A stretch of 64,000 bases of DNA from Rutidosis leptorrhynchoides (GCF_046630445.1 NC_092335.1:308001-372000), one strand, 5' to 3'; positions 22,558 to 39,993 are shown, numbered from the stretch's first letter. A program made the numbers and translations. Notes: generated from the sequence alone by a model not told the origin.

Positions 22558-22992
22558 TTATGTTGCTGGTGCTGCTGCTGGTGTTTGTAACCTTTGCACC
22601 ATATTCTCCAAAGCCACTACCCGAGCGCGAAGCTCGTTGACTTCTTCTATTACACCGGGGTGATTGTCGGTTCGGACGAGCGGATAAATAAAATCTAGAA
22701 TTTGGTGTAGTATGTAATCGTGACGAGATACTCTAGAAATAAGAGAGAAAATGGTGTTTCGGATAGGTTCGCCGGTAAGTGCTTCAGGTTCTTCGCCAAG
22801 AGGGCAATGTGGTGGATGGAAGGGATCACCTTCTTCTTGTCTCCAATGATTAAGGAGGCTACGAACCCATCCCCAATTCATCCAGAATAGATGATGACTA
22901 ATTGGTTGATCCATTCCGGTCACACTGCTTTCGGAACTTGAGTGGGATTCCATTTCGGAATCCGAGGGACTTGAACTAATGACGAATTCCAT
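22558..22992 (-). CDS. B-family short pre-gag ORF, copy B2 (144 aa)
   Basis: Intact copy beginning MEFVISSSPSDSEMES, with the conserved core and coiled-coil end of the family ORF. It starts about 370 bp after the PBS. A start elsewhere is unlikely, because the conserved acidic Ser-rich segment begins right after this ATG in each copy. Confidence 0.7.
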   Translation of the reverse strand: MEFVISSSPSDSEMESHSSSESSVTGMDQPISHHLFWMNWGWVRSLLNHWRQEEGDPFHPPHCPLGEEPEALTGEPIRNTIFSLISRVSRHDYILHQILDFIYPLVRTDNHPGVIEEVNELRARVVALENMVQRLQTPAAAPAT

Positions 22993-23361
22993 TTCGTACG
23001 ATTGAATAAAGAATTTTTCGATATGAAATGATTTTCCGGCTATCGGGTGGTATTCTAATTATATAGAGCAAAAGGTTTCGTAGATTACGGAGGAATTTAC
23101 GGAATATGTCAGGCAAAGTTTACAGTAACAGATACGCTAAGATATGAATTAGCAGATACGGTAAGATATGAATTTTGTCTATACACTATTCATGCAATCA
23201 ATGCAATAAGATGTGCCTAGACTAAGAATGATAAGTAGGTAATTTCCGACAAGAATGATGAGCAAAACTTTTGAAATGCAGACACGGTCGAAGTCCAGAC
23301 TCACTAATGCATCCTAACGACTATTAGTTAGACACACTAATGCAGACCTGGTTCGCTAAGA

Positions 23362-23378
23362 CCACCGCTCTGATACCA
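23362..23378 (-). promoter_or_regulatory. B2 primer binding site (tRNA-iMet)
   Basis: TGGTATCAGAGCGGTGG on the minus strand, two bases from the LTR. Confidence 0.88.
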
Positions 23379-23380
23379 AC

Positions 23381-27105
<3,725 letters not shown>

Positions 27106-27110
27106 ACTTG

Positions 27111-27931
27111 CACCTTCAGAAATGCAAGAATTACAAGACCAGTTGCAAGAATTATCGGACCGTGGATTTATTCGTCCTAGTTTTTCACCTTGGGGTGCTC
27201 CTATTCTGTTCGTCAAGAAGAAGGATGGATCTATGAGAATGTGCATAGATTACCGAGAATTAAACAAATTAACGATCAAGAATCGGTACCCATTACCGAG
27301 GATTGATGATTTGTTTGATCAATTGCAAGGATCAAGTGTTTATTCCAAGATTGATCTACGCTCCGGATATCATCAGCTGAGAGTGAAGGAAGAAGATGTT
27401 CCTAAAACCGCGTTCAGAACCCGTTACGGTCACTATGAATTTCTAGTCATGCCTTTTGGATTGACTAATGCTCCAGCAGTATTCATGGATCTAATGAATC
27501 GCATCTGTAGACCGTATTTAGACAAATTTGTCATTGTTTTTATCGACGACATATTGATTTACTCGAAGAACAAGGAAGAACATAAGCAACACTTAAGACT
27601 GGTACTAGAGATACTCAAGAAAGAAGAATTGTACGCAAAATTTTCGAAGTGTGATTTCTGGTTACAAGAAGTACAATTTTTGGGACATGTTGTCAGTAAA
27701 CATGGAATTAAAGTTGACCCTGCCAAGATCGAAGCCATTAGTAAATGGGAAACACCGAAGACTCCAACACAAATCCGCCAATTCTTAGGTCTTGCTGGTT
27801 ACTACCGAAGATTCATTCAAGATTTCTCTAGAATCGCCAAACCCTTAACTTCATTGACTCAAAAGGGAAAGAAGTATGATTGGTCCACGGAACAGGAATC
27901 CTCATTCCAGTTGTTAAAGAAGAAGTTAACG
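27111..27931 (+). pseudogene. pol: Chromovirus reverse transcriptase region
   Basis: The frame continues gag in phase, opening [22 protein letters not shown] motifs follow in order: [41 protein letters not shown], the catalytic [10 protein letters not shown] near 27538 (F-x-DD form) and FLGHVVS. RT copies the element RNA into DNA. One base is missing near 27932, in the codon before APIL, which shifts the rest of pol to another frame. Residues read past that point in this frame are not native. Confidence 0.93.
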
Positions 27932-29751
27932 TTGCACCCATTTTGTCATTACCAGAAGGAAATGATGATTTCGTGATCTATTGTGACGCTTCGCGCCAAG
28001 GTTTAGGATGTGTATTAATGCAACGCACAAAAGTTATCGCATATGCCTCACGACAACTAAAAATTCATGAAAAGAACTATACAACACACGATTTGGAACT
28101 TGGAGCTGTAGTTTTTGCACTCAAAATATGGAGACACTATCTATATGGCACCAAGTGTACAGTGTACACTGACCATAAGAGTCTTCAGCATATTTTTGAT
28201 CAAAAACAACTCAATATGAGACAACGTCGCTGGGTAGAGTTGTTAAACGATTACGATTGTGAAATCCGTTACCACCCTGGAAAGGCTAATGTTGTAGCTG
28301 ATGCCCTAAGTCGAAAAGAAAGAGTAAAACCTCTTAGGGTCCGAGCTTTGAATATTACAATTCGTACCGATCTCACAAAGCAAATTCAAGCAGCACAGTT
28401 AGAAGCTTTAAAAGAAGAAAATGAAAAAGGCGAAATGAGCAGAGGGTTAGAAAAACAGCTTGAGGTAAAAGCCGATGGAACCCTGTATTTTGCTGATAGG
28501 ATATGGGTACCAAAATATGGTAATCTAAGGCAACTAGTACTAGATGAAGCACACAAAACGAGGTACTCAATTCACCCAGGAAACGGGAAAATGTACCACG
28601 ATCTCAAGAAGTTTTATTGGTGGCCTAATATGAAGACAGAAATTGCTACTTATGTAAGCAAATGTTTGACGTGTGCAAAGGTCAAAGCTGAGCACCAAAA
28701 GCCGTCAGGATTACTGCAACAACCAGAAATTCCGCAGTGGAAATGGGAAAGAATAACTATGGATTTCATTACGAAATTGCCAAGGACTGCAAGTAGTCAT
28801 GATACTATTTGGGTGATAGTTGATCGTCTAACTAAATCAGCTCACTTTCTACCAATAAAGGAGACAGACAGTATGGAGAAATTAGCACACCTATATTTGA
28901 AGGAAGTAGTTTCCAGGCATGGTGTACCCATCTCTATCATATCTGATCGCGACACCCGATTCACATCACGTTTCTGGCAGTCATTACAAAAAGCATTGGG
29001 AACTCGATTAGATATGAGCACCGCTTATCACCCACAGACAGATGGTCAAAGTGAAAGAACAATACAAACATTGGAAGACATGTTACGGGCATGCGTGATT
29101 GACTTTGGAACCAGTTGGGATCGACACTTACCGTTGGCAGAATTTTCATACAATAACAGCTATCATACGAGCATCAACGCAGCGCCATTTGAAGCACTTT
29201 ACGGTAGAAAGTGCAGATCTCCTATATGTTGGAGTGAAGTAGGAGAAAGACAACTTACTGGACCAGAAATTATTCACGAAACCACCGAAAAGATCATTCA
29301 AATACAACAGCGATTGAAAACGGCCATGAGTCGCCAAAAGAGTTATGCTGATGTAAGAAGAAAACCGCTAGAATTTCAAGTGGGCGACAAAGTCATGTTG
29401 AAAGTGTCACCCTGGAAAGGCGTTGTACGATTCGGTAAACGAGGAAAGCTAAGTCCTAGGTACGTAGGACCCTTTGAAATCACCGAAAGAATTGGAACAG
29501 TTGCTTATCGATTAAAGCTACCGCAAGAACTTAGTAGTGTTCACAACACATTTCACGTGTCAAATTTGAAGAAATGTTTAGCTGAAGAGGATGTCGTAAT
29601 TCCTCTTGACGAAATACGAATCAATGATAAACTCCATTTTATCGAAGAACCTGTTGAAATCATGGACCGTGAGGTCAAACAATTAAAACAAAGCAAAATA
29701 CCGATAGTTAGGGTTCGTTGGAACGCAAGACGAGGACCCGAGTTTACTTAG
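27932..29751 (+). pseudogene. pol: Chromovirus RNase H, integrase and broken chromodomain
   Basis: After the frameshift the native frame reads RNase H ([36 protein letters not shown]). Next come the integrase HHCC finger ([18 protein letters not shown] with CLTCAKVK) and the DDE core ([35 protein letters not shown]). A GPY/F-type region ([18 protein letters not shown]) and a chromodomain follow ([28 protein letters not shown]). A TAG at 29749-29751 replaces the Trp that should follow EFT. The frame stays open afterwards through EREDQMKQKYPHLF into the LTR, so the stop is a recent point mutation. Integrase joins the DNA to the host, and the chromodomain is thought to guide it to heterochromatin. 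Confidence 0.93.
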
Positions 29752-29849
29752 GAACGTGAAGATCAGATGAAGCAAAAGTATCCACATTTGTTCACTGATA
29801 TCGCTCATGAAACAGGTACTACTCAAAATTTCGGGACGAAATTTTCTTT

Positions 29850-29859
29850 AAGGGGGAGG
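29850..29859 (+). promoter_or_regulatory. Chromovirus polypurine tract
   Basis: AAGGGGGAGG, three bases before the 3' LTR. It primes plus-strand DNA synthesis. Confidence 0.85.
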
Positions 29860-29862
29860 TAC

Positions 29863-31881
29863 TGTGATGACCCGAAAATTTTTGACTTATTTAAACCAAT
29901 TCTCTATACGATTTATTATTTTAACACGCTAAACAAAGTCTGTTAGATTGAGTCTCAAAATTTTAGAACTGTTTCATATATACAATTACCTTTGATTACT
30001 CTCGACGATTCATGAACAATTATATGTATGTATATATATATGTACAAGTAAAAACGACTTTCCTACAGTAAAACCCTATTTGCTACAGTAAAACACTATT
30101 TGCTACAGTAAAACACTATTTGCTACAATGAAACCGTATTTTGCTACAGTGCTACAGTGAAAACGACTTTGCTACAGTGATTTGCTACAGTAAACACTAT
30201 TTGCTACAGTAAACACTATTTGTTGCTGTAAAACACTATGAGCCTAGGTCTGCTGGTTCTGAGAGATCACAAGCTGGTACTGATTCTACTGATATTGATC
30301 AGCAACCTTCTGTTGCTGCTCACTCATCTGAACCAGCTGATGATCAAGATGCTGTGTGTTCTACAACCAGCTATTTGATGAACCAGCATCCGATTGAGCA
30401 GATTATTTGCTACAGTAAAACACTATTTGCTACAGTAAACACTATTTGCTACAGTAAACACTATTTGTTGCTGTAAAACACTATGAGCCTAGGTCTGCTG
30501 GTTCTGAGAGATCACAAGCTGGTACTGATTCTACTGATATTGATCAGCAACCTTCTGTTGCTGCTCACTCATCTGAACCAGCTGATGATCAAGATGCTGT
30601 GTGTTCTACAACCAGCTATTTGATGAACCAGCATCCGATTGAGCAGATTATTTGCTACAGTAAAACACTATTTGCTACAGTAACACTATTTGATGTCGAC
30701 GAACTACCAAACAAAAACAGAAAAGGCGGCCATGCGATCGCATGGCAAAAACACTAAAAACTCATGCGATCGCATGAGCTACAGTAAACGGAAAAGTAAT
30801 ATAAATACGCCTGTTTTGCTCGACGAATTATCACATATTTTTTCTTCAGTAATAAAAATTTATATTTAAATTATAATTATAATTTTAAATTTAAGTTTAA
30901 TAATAATAAAGTATATTCGAGGGTGTTTTAATTCGGGTTTTAAACCACTTTAAGCTAAGGAAATATTGAGTATTGTTCGGGGTATTGTTCTTGAATCCAA
31001 GGCCAACCATACAGTCGTCTACCATCATTACGTCTACGCAATTTGCCTACAATATTGAGTCTCAATATTGAACTGTGAGTTTATAGTCTCCCTTTTTTAA
31101 ATACTTTAAATATTTTCGGGCTGAGAATATATGCAATTTATTTTAAACGCGATAAGACACAAGTACATACTAAATTCTACACTGAGTTAAACCGAAAATC
31201 CCTTAGCTTTGGTAACTAGTAGCTGCCAATACATAGGATATGGACTGGTGGGCGCGAATAATTGTATATGGATCCATAGGGCTTGACATCCCCGTCCGAG
31301 CTAGAGCACTAGCCTTTTAACGGACGTATGTTATTTGAGTTTAAGACACGTTGGTTTGCGTGTATTAAAACGAATGGGATAATTATCACTATAGCGTTAA
31401 GTTTAGTTACCAGGGTGCTCTGTTACGTAGAATCTATTGATAAACTTTTGATGAAATCTTGTGGTCTATCTTTATATATGTTTATGACTCGAGCAATTAA
31501 ACCTATAACTCACCAACATTCGTGTTGACTTTTTAGCATGTTTTATTCTCAGGTCCTTAGAATGCTTCCGCTGTGATGTGCTTGTTGCCTGCATGGAGTC
31601 TCTCATGCTTTGTACAAAGTTTATTGCATTCAAAATAAAACTGCGTTGTGTAATAAATAATTGGACTGTGATGTCAACCTGTAAATTAAAGACTTATGTA
31701 TTTCGGGGTTTTGCTTATACCTAAGCACTCGCCCACATGTTTATAACTTTCTATGTTTAGAAAGTTACTTATTTTAATGAATGCAATATTTTATCAAAAC
31801 GTATCATATAGAGGTCAAAACCTCACTGTGGAATCAATGATTAACGTGCCGCGTCAATAGCGATTTTGACGGGTCGTTACA
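29863..31881 (+). repeat. 3' LTR of the chromovirus (2019 bp)
   Basis: Pair of 357-2394. Ends in CGGGTCGTTACA and is followed by TSD CGATA (31882-31886). Contains the captured segment pair (30240-30407, 30485-30652) and the promoter module 30730-30807. Confidence 0.93.
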
Positions 31882-31886
31882 CGATA

Positions 31887-31979
31887 AGCAAAATCTGTAA
31901 TATTGAGTCTCGAAAATCTTAGAACAGTGTTCATATATAATGTTAGCCTTCGACTATTTCCGACGATTCGCGAACTGTG

Positions 31980-32065
<86 letters not shown>

Positions 32066-33454
32066 TGTATATATAGATTTGAATTAATAAAATACAAAAT
32101 AATTAGACGAATTGGAAATGTAAGGTAATATACAGAATAAATATACTATTATTAAAATAAATCTATATGACTTTTATACATAATTAATATTATATGAATA
32201 TTGTAATAAATATAGAATATATAAATAATAACAATTCAAATATGATATAAGTATTATCATTATTCCTAAAATTATTAAGATTGATATAATAAAAGAACTT
32301 ATCAATAATATTATTATTAATATCCTTTGTTAATATCTATACCATCATTGTTATTATTGTTATAATTATAATTATTTTTAAATGTATTGGTATTAGTGTC
32401 TTATTAAGATTACTATTATTATTATTATTATTTTATTATTTAGATATAATTATAATTATTAATCATTAATTATTAATAATAGTAAGATAAGATCATATGT
32501 AAGATTTGGAATCAATTCAGTTTCTTACAGCTACCGAAACAGTATCTAATTTTTGTTTGATTCTCTAAAGACGTTCCCATCCCAATCAGTAGTACAAATC
32601 AATTGAATTTGGCAACCTGTTTATATTTCTTTATGCTACTGGTTGAACTTTATGTACCAAAATTTGTTATCAGCCCAAATCAAGGTACATTGCAAGAGAA
32701 TCAATCCAAATATCTTCAGTAAACTTCAGTTATACGATATCTATTATTATATATCTATCTATCTTTACATATATATCTACACACATATATGCAAGTTATC
32801 ATGAGCCGAGAACACCAAACTTGTAATCAACATCGACTAGTTACTGTTTCAGTTCCATCCGTTGATTGAACATCGACACATAGTACATTTGATTATCATC
32901 ATTCTTGCAACCGTAAACCACTTTCAGCAAACCATCCTCTTCAACCTAAACACCAAACAACTATCTTCTTGAACATCATCACACTCACACCCGTCACCAC
33001 CGCATCAAAACCTTCAGAACATTCACTTCACAAATAAAGGGATATGACATTAAAAGCATCAAGATCAGTCTACAAAACCATTTACAATTCGTGTATAGGA
33101 TCAATGATCATCGAACAATATTTAAAACAAAACGAACAAATACTATACCTGATGTTGTTCGATTTCAACAACACCACTCACCATCTTCTTCATATTACTG
33201 CTCGCTGCTCTACTTTTCTTTCTTTATGATTAATCAGCAGCAAAACCACCATTTATCACCACCCTTCAGCCACCATCATCTTCACTCTCTCTTTCTACTC
33301 TCTCTCTAAATATATTTTTTTTTCAAGACCATCATTTGAAACCCTTTCATCGCTTGTTATCTTCTTTCTCTGTTCGAGTACCACAACACCATTATCCATC
33401 GTCACCACCGTTTAAATCACCACAAACCATTGCTACTGCTACGCTGATAGTAGT
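31887..33454 (+). mobile_element. B0 3' LTR, second piece
   Basis: Sequence resumes with agcaaaatctgtaatattg, matching the B-family LTR start on the other strand (cacgataagca...). It includes a (TA)n run at 31985-32063 and AT-rich LTR sequence to about 32515. From there to 33454 the sequence changes to a CA/CAT-rich, transcript-like composition absent from B1-B4 LTRs. No gene can be supported in it. B3 interrupts it at 33454 (TSD GTAGT). Confidence 0.65.
31985..32063 (+). repeat. (TA)n microsatellite
   Basis: About 39 uninterrupted TA units. Confidence 0.95.
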
Positions 33455-35696
33455 TGAAAGGACGCGTTCATATACATTATAAACGATTCACAATAGTTGA
33501 TTATATCGCGAGGTATTTGACCTCTATATGATACATTTTACAAACATTGCATTCATTTTTAAAAGACAAACTTTCTTTACAACAAAAATTGACGGTATGC
33601 ACACCATTTCATAATACATCCAACTATAATTGACTTAATAATAATCTTGATGAACTCAATGACTTAAATGCAACGTCTTTCAAAATATGCCATGAATGAC
33701 TCCAAGTAATATCCTTAAAATGAGCTAATGCACAGCGGAAGATTTCTTTAATACCTGAGAATAAACATGCTTTAAAGTGTCAACCAAAAGGTTGGTGATT
33801 TCATAGGTTTATCATAACAATCATTTCAATATATTACTAGACCACAAGATTTCCGTTTATAAATATATGTGCACTCGCAAGTGTATAAAATTATTCAATA
33901 AGTTGTAGGCACCCGGTAACAAACCTTAACGTTCATGTTTTACCCTCTGAAGTACACCAGATCAGGTGTGTTTAAAATAGCCTCGAAGTACTAAAGCATC
34001 CCATAGTTAGGATGGAGTTTGTCAGGCCCAATAGATCTATCTTTAGGATTCGCGCCTACTGTACATAGACAAGTAGTTTAATGTTACCAAGCTAAGGGTA
34101 TATTTCTAGTTTAAACCCACATAGAATTAGTTTTAGTACTTGTGCCTATTTCGTAAAACATTTATAAAACAACGCATGTATTCTCAGCCTAAAAATATAT
34201 ATAAAAGGGGAGTAATGAAACTCACAATACTGTATTTTGTAGTAAAAATACATATGACGTCATTGAACAAGTGCAATGTTGGCCTTGGATTCACGAACGT
34301 ATCAATATTGAGATTCAATATTGCAGGAAAAGTACGTAGACGCAACGGAGATGATAAACACTAGTTTGACTCACGAACAATACTCTCGATCAATACCCAT
34401 AACCTCCATAGCTATAACCCATAATTTCCTTAGCTTTATCCCGTTTAAAAACTTATTTTGAAATCGTCTGAGTATAACTCCGTCGTAGTATTTTATATAT
34501 ACTAATAATATCATGAAATAATACAAAGAAAATATATATATGTAATTCGATTGAGAGAGTTTAGAGAAATATATTTTCAAGTTTCTATGAAATAATAAAA
34601 CCTATTCAATTCTATTTATAATAGATTTTTGAATTATTAAAGTATGAATTATTAAAGTGAATTATTAAAGTGAATTATTAAAGTATGAATTATTAAAGTG
34701 AATTATTAAAGTGAATTATTAAAGTATGAATTATTAAAGTGAATTATTAAAGTGAATTATTAAAGTATGAATTATTAAAGTGAATTATTAAAGTATGAAT
34801 TATTAAAGTGAATTATTAAAGTATGAATTATTAAAGTGAATTATTAAAGTGAATTATTAAAGTGAATTATTAAAGTGAATTATTAAAGTATAAATTATTA
34901 AAGTGAATTATTAAAGTATGAATTATTAAAGTTAAAGTAAAGTAAAAGTAAAAGTAAAGTAAAGGTAAAGTTAAAGTATAGTAAAAGTATAAAAACTATG
35001 TATGTATAATACGCGTATAAATATATATAATATTAATTTAAATCGTTATATATATTTAATAAAATAAAATATAAATATCGTTATATTTATTATACTGGTT
35101 AAGTAATGAGTTGTCAAAAGTGATTCTAGATATTTATAAAAGTTATATACGTTTTAATAATAAAGTTCTTTTTAAACTGAAAACTTCTTTGTACGTTTGA
35201 AAATAGATTAATAGAATATTATGGAAACCAATTCTCTACTAACTTTTGTCTAACTTTCATAAATGACACTTTTTGTTTTTATTTATAAATAGTTTTACAA
35301 ATTATTCTTAATATCGTTAAGAGGAATAGATTTTCTCAAATCATAGTGGTCCTCTCAACAGAGACTTGTAATCATAATTCAATGTTTCTAATAATTCAAT
35401 CATTTAATATATTTTTTTTTATTTCGTCGAAAATTATATTGAAACAAATACGTTCGTGTAAAGTATTATACGTTTAATACTTTATTAATATTCTCAAGTT
35501 ATAATATATATATATACATATACATATCTATTTATATATAACGGTTCGTGAATCGTCGGAATTTGGTCGAGGTTATAATGAATGTATGAACACAGTTTAA
35601 AATTCTTGAGATTTAACTTAACAAACTTTGCTTATCGTGTCGAAATAATATAAAGATTAAAGTTTAAATTTGGTCGGAAATTTCCGGGTCGTCACA
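33455..35696 (-). repeat. B3 3' LTR (2242 bp)
   Basis: Pair of 40013-42241, with several substitutions and small length changes, mainly in the minisatellite (34631-34931). TATA box at 34614-34620. Confidence 0.92.
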
Positions 35697-35727
35697 GTAC
35701 CTACCCGTTAAAGAAATTTCGTCCCCG
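35697..35727 (-). promoter_or_regulatory. B3 polypurine-tract region
   Basis: TTTAACGGGTAGGTAC in sense before the 3' LTR. Confidence 0.65.
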
Positions 35728-36031
35728 AAATTTTATAGAGGTCTTCATGACTAACAATGAGAATGTTATTATAATGATTATAGAGTTTTATCATGTTCAA
35801 GAAGAATGGATAAAATAATTCGATTACTCGAAGCGTGTGAGTGAAGTTATCGTAAATGAATGAAATAAGATAATAGTGATTCGTCGTATCTTTTGACGTC
35901 ATCACGATTGATCTCCGAAAAGAAAATCTTTGTAATCTATATTGGATTTGATTATTTGGCGATTAAGGAAATTATGATCCTCTTCGAATTAATGCGATAA
36001 TCCATTTTGATTTCTCTGTCGGATATTTCAC

Positions 36032-36038
36032 TATAAAT
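36032..36038 (+). promoter_or_regulatory. TATA box upstream of the B3 antisense ORF
   Basis: TATAAAT, 70 bp upstream of the ATG at 36102, in the conserved block ttcactataaatccacc. Confidence 0.5.
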
Positions 36039-36101
36039 CCACCTCATTTGTTTTCTTACAACTCACACCTTCTCAACTCATATTTTAAAGTATTTGTCAA
36101 T

Positions 36102-36275
36102 ATGCTTCATCCAGTGCTGATTCTTGATATACTCCTCACTTCCATATCTGTCGCTCTTCTTTTTCATCTGCCTCCGGAAGAATCTATTTACTTCTACTAT
36201 ACTCTTGGTTTTATAGTGTTTTTAGTTCTCCCGTGTCTTTATATTGCTATATGCATTGATATATACGGTTTGTGA
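36102..36275 (+). CDS. Antisense ORF of the B family, copy B3 (57 aa)
   Basis: Intact frame ATG to TGA. The open frame extends upstream to an ATG at 36048, but the other copies do not support that longer start; all four share the ATG used here. The protein has two hydrophobic helices around LPPEES, a conserved LPCLYIAI segment and the end DIYGL. Function is unknown. Confidence 0.6.
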   Translation: MLHPVLILDILLTSISVALLFHLPPEESIYFYYTLGFIVFLVLPCLYIAICIDIYGL

Positions 36276-36684
36276 TTTCTGGGTTGTTGTTGGGTTTTAT
36301 ATCTTCCCTTATATTTCAAAGTCCTTGCTTCTTCTATAATCATTGTCATCCAAAGTTAATGCTCTCTTCTATTTGCTATGATTTATACTCCCATTTCTAG
36401 TTCGGAGCTTTGTCCTTTCGTTTCTTCTTCTTGCGATTAAGCACCGCTTGTAATGGTCCAGAATTTGCAGATATAAATTTCAGAATGAACATTGTTAATG
36501 TTCTAAGAAGGAAATTGTAATGGTACGATCTTGACTTGTCAAATTACCAGAATACCTCGGAAAAGGCCGAATCATCAAGAAATATTTTCTTGATATTTAG
36601 AGATCAAAGAGAATACAAGATTCGTGTAACATAGCACATGATGACGTTATGATCTGTGATACATCATGTTCCATTTAGAAACTC

Positions 36685-36747
36685 AGCATGAATTACTGTA
36701 ATATAATCACGTTGATCAAGTGTCATTATATTATACTAACTCATGCT
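36685..36747. other. 63-bp conserved inverted repeat, B3
   Basis: Same unit as in B1, B2 and B4. Confidence 0.7.
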
Positions 36748-37009
36748 TCAGCTCTCAACACTTCTTCAAGAATATTCCTATTTTAAACTCGAATGTTTCA
36801 GAATTTAGAAACTAAAATAGTTTCTTTTATGATATAATACAGATAGCGCGAAGAGGTAAATGATTTCAGATAATAATAATTATAAAAATATCTTCAGAGG
36901 TATGGATGATATTTATAATGAAAGATACGATGATTTCTTAGAATGTCTAATATCAGAGGATGATGAAGGATATTGTCCGCAGGGGTTTAGAGTCAGGAGC
37001 AAGGTATTC

Positions 37010-37330
37010 GTTAATGACTTCAGCAAGTACTGAATCATTTGGATTCTTTGAAGGCAGGTTCAGCCTTTGTGATTTGTCCACAGCCTCCTTCATACTTTGC
37101 TAAATCCGTTTTCCAGTTCCAAAGCTTCTCTTTTTCTGAGCTTTGCCAATATACTATCCTTTATCATTCAACTTTTTACTGTTAAGGTTGTTTACAGTTT
37201 TTGCTGCTTCATCAGCATTTTTCAAAATTTCGAGAACTAGTTCGCAGTTTAGGCGTTTTTCAGAAACTTCACATTCGAAGTATGTAAGTCTTGGAGGCAG
37301 ACGTTATATGTATATATAACTGTTGATGTA
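37010..37330 (-). pseudogene. Captured poly(A)-binding protein fragment, B3
   Basis: Same segment as B1 and B2, with the shared TAG at 37154-37156. Small indels such as the one near 37253 break the frame further. Confidence 0.78.
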
Positions 37331-38082
37331 GACATGCTGCGAGATTTCAAAATACTGATTGCTGATTATCAATAATTGGTATGGCAATTCTTGTTAAAAA
37401 GTGTGGATGAGTATATGATAGGGTTCTAATGAATATATCGATTTTTCTGAAAATCAAAGATCAGTGAAATTGTTGGTAAGTTTATTGCTAATGTGGTGGG
37501 ACATAAACGGTTCTATGGTAATGATGGCGAAAGGGCATCGTATATATCGAGATTATAATAAGACCGTTTTAATTGAAAAGTCTAAGTTGACTTGTGGAGC
37601 TGTGACACAACTGTCTACTTTGGTAAGGAATTGAAAAGTCATTTTAGCTAATAAATGCCAAAGAGTCTGACACGGATACGTGTTAAACTATGACTTTAGT
37701 TTCGAGAGTTTTTCAGGTGTATACTGTGGGTAACTTGTGGTTGGATCATCATCTCGATTGTTCATTATTTGAAGTGTCTTCAGGAATTTCGAAGGGTTTG
37801 GACACAGATTGTAATCGTTAATACATATGATGTTCTAACACAGTTTTGAAGTCAAAGTATAGCTTTGAAAGATATAGGAATCTAAGAGTGATGATACTAG
37901 TTATATTTCGAATTGAATTATGCGATTTCAAAATCAGAATATGTAATTGAATTTGAATGAGTATGATTGTTTTGATTTATATGAAAGAATGGATATTGTT
38001 GTGAAAGTAGAGAGTACAGTTGATGATTGCTGAATCAGTTTCGAAAAATGTAATATATTAATTGTGAATTTATATATCTCTC

Positions 38083-38102
38083 GGGTATTACCTACCCGTT
38101 AA
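38083..38102 (-). other. PPT-like motif in a hairpin, B3
   Basis: TTAACGGGTAGGTAATACCC on the minus strand, with the same flanking inverted arms as B1. Confidence 0.7.
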
Positions 38103-39147
38103 AAAAAATTTCACAATTAATATTTTGTACAAAAGAAGTTTATTACAGTCTTTATGAAAATATATGTGTATATTTTCTTTAGATGTAATATAGATTTAAT
38201 GAGTTAATATTAAATTAAACTCATTTGTTTTATGGTTGGAACTAGAATTGAGTAATCTCTAAAACTTTATAAATTGCATAAGTATTTCTTCAATAATATT
38301 GAAATTATGAATCATTACTTTGTTATTTGTTGGTTTTCGTGAAATTCTTGTGAACTTCGCAAGGTACGAATGATGTTATTTGAAAAGTTTCGAGTACATC
38401 GATGATGAAAGTGTAAAATGAAACATATATTCGAATAATACATTTGATTTATTATGAATTGGATTTTTATTGAATTGAGACAGAGATTGTAGTTAACGAT
38501 TGTTAAGTTGCGGACGAAGGACGTACATCATTGCATATTTATAATATGAATTAACTGAGTAGTTAAGATTCACACATAATAGCTTAGTACGGGAAGATTT
38601 ATTATGGTTTAAAAATTTATACATATAAAATATACATATAAATCTTTCGATTGGAAATGAGTTAATACTTCATAACTCGTTGATACAATATATTTGTTGT
38701 TGATTCATAATGATGTCCACAATGATTCTTGAACTGACAGAGTTTGTGATGTTACAGGTGCTGTTGATTCTGACGATACTGACGGCACTGACTGTGTTGA
38801 TGATGCTACGGTCCTGTTGATGCTGTTGGTAAAACAATTCTAGCTTTAAATCGTACACCATTTTCGATCAAAGTTTCTACTCTACCATCTCCGTTCACTC
38901 ATCTGATTTACGGTCAGAATTAAATAATCTCTAAGATTTTGGAGATTACATAACTGCCGCAGAGATATCTCTTCAATGAAGTTTATGAATTAATACTTCA
39001 TCGTTTGTTGTTGTTGATATTCCTGGATATTTACAGGGCGTATGACGTTGATGTTTGAGATACAGATTGTGATGTTGCGGTGTGGGATGTGGATGTTGTT
39101 GTTGGTGGTGGTAATGGTATTGTTGATGTTGTTGATGGTGGTACTGG

Positions 39148-39582
39148 TTATGTTGCTGGTGCTGCTGCTGGTGTTTGTAACCTTTGCACCATATTCTCCA
39201 AAGCCACTACCCGAGCGCGAAGCTCGTTGACTTCTTCTATTACACCGGGGTGATTGTCGGTTCGGACGAGCGGATAAATAAGATCTAGAATTTGGTGTAG
39301 TATATAATCATGACGAGATACTCTGGAAATGAGAGAGAAAATGGTGTTTCGGACAGGTTCGCCGGTAAGTGCTTCAGGTTCATTGCCAAGAGGGCAATGT
39401 GGTGGATGGAAAGGATCGCCTTTTTCTTGTCTCCAATGATTAAGGAGGCTACGAACCCATCCCCAATTCATCCAGAATAGATGATGGCTGATTGGTTGAT
39501 CCATTCCAGTCACACTGCTTTCGGAGCTTGAGTGGGATTCCATTTCGGAATCCGAGGAACTTGAACTGATAACGAATTCCAT
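39148..39582 (-). CDS. B-family short pre-gag ORF, copy B3 (144 aa)
   Basis: Intact copy, nearly identical to the B2 product; differences are scattered single residues such as EEGDP to EKGDP. Same core and coiled-coil end. Confidence 0.7.
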   Translation of the reverse strand: MEFVISSSSSDSEMESHSSSESSVTGMDQPISHHLFWMNWGWVRSLLNHWRQEKGDPFHPPHCPLGNEPEALTGEPVRNTIFSLISRVSRHDYILHQILDLIYPLVRTDNHPGVIEEVNELRARVVALENMVQRLQTPAAAPAT

Positions 39583-39993
39583 TTCGTACGATTTGATAAA
39601 GGATTTTTCGATATGAAATGATTTTCCGGCTATCGGGTGGTATTCTAACTACATAGAATATCTATATATAGTTCAAAAGATTTCATAGATTACGGAAGAA
39701 TTTACTGAATATGCCAGGCAAAGTTTACTGTAACAGATACGCTAAGATATGAATTAGCAGATACGCTAAGATATGAATTTTGTCTATACACTATTCATGC
39801 AATCAATGCAGTAAGATGTGTCTAGACTAAGAATGATAAGCAAGTGATTCCCTAAGAATGATAAGCAGATAATTTTCGACACGAAATGATAAGCAAAACT
39901 TTTGACATGCAGACACGGTCGAAGTCCAGACTCACTAATGCATCTTAACAACTATCAGTTAGACACACTAATGCAAGACCTGGTTCGCTAAGA

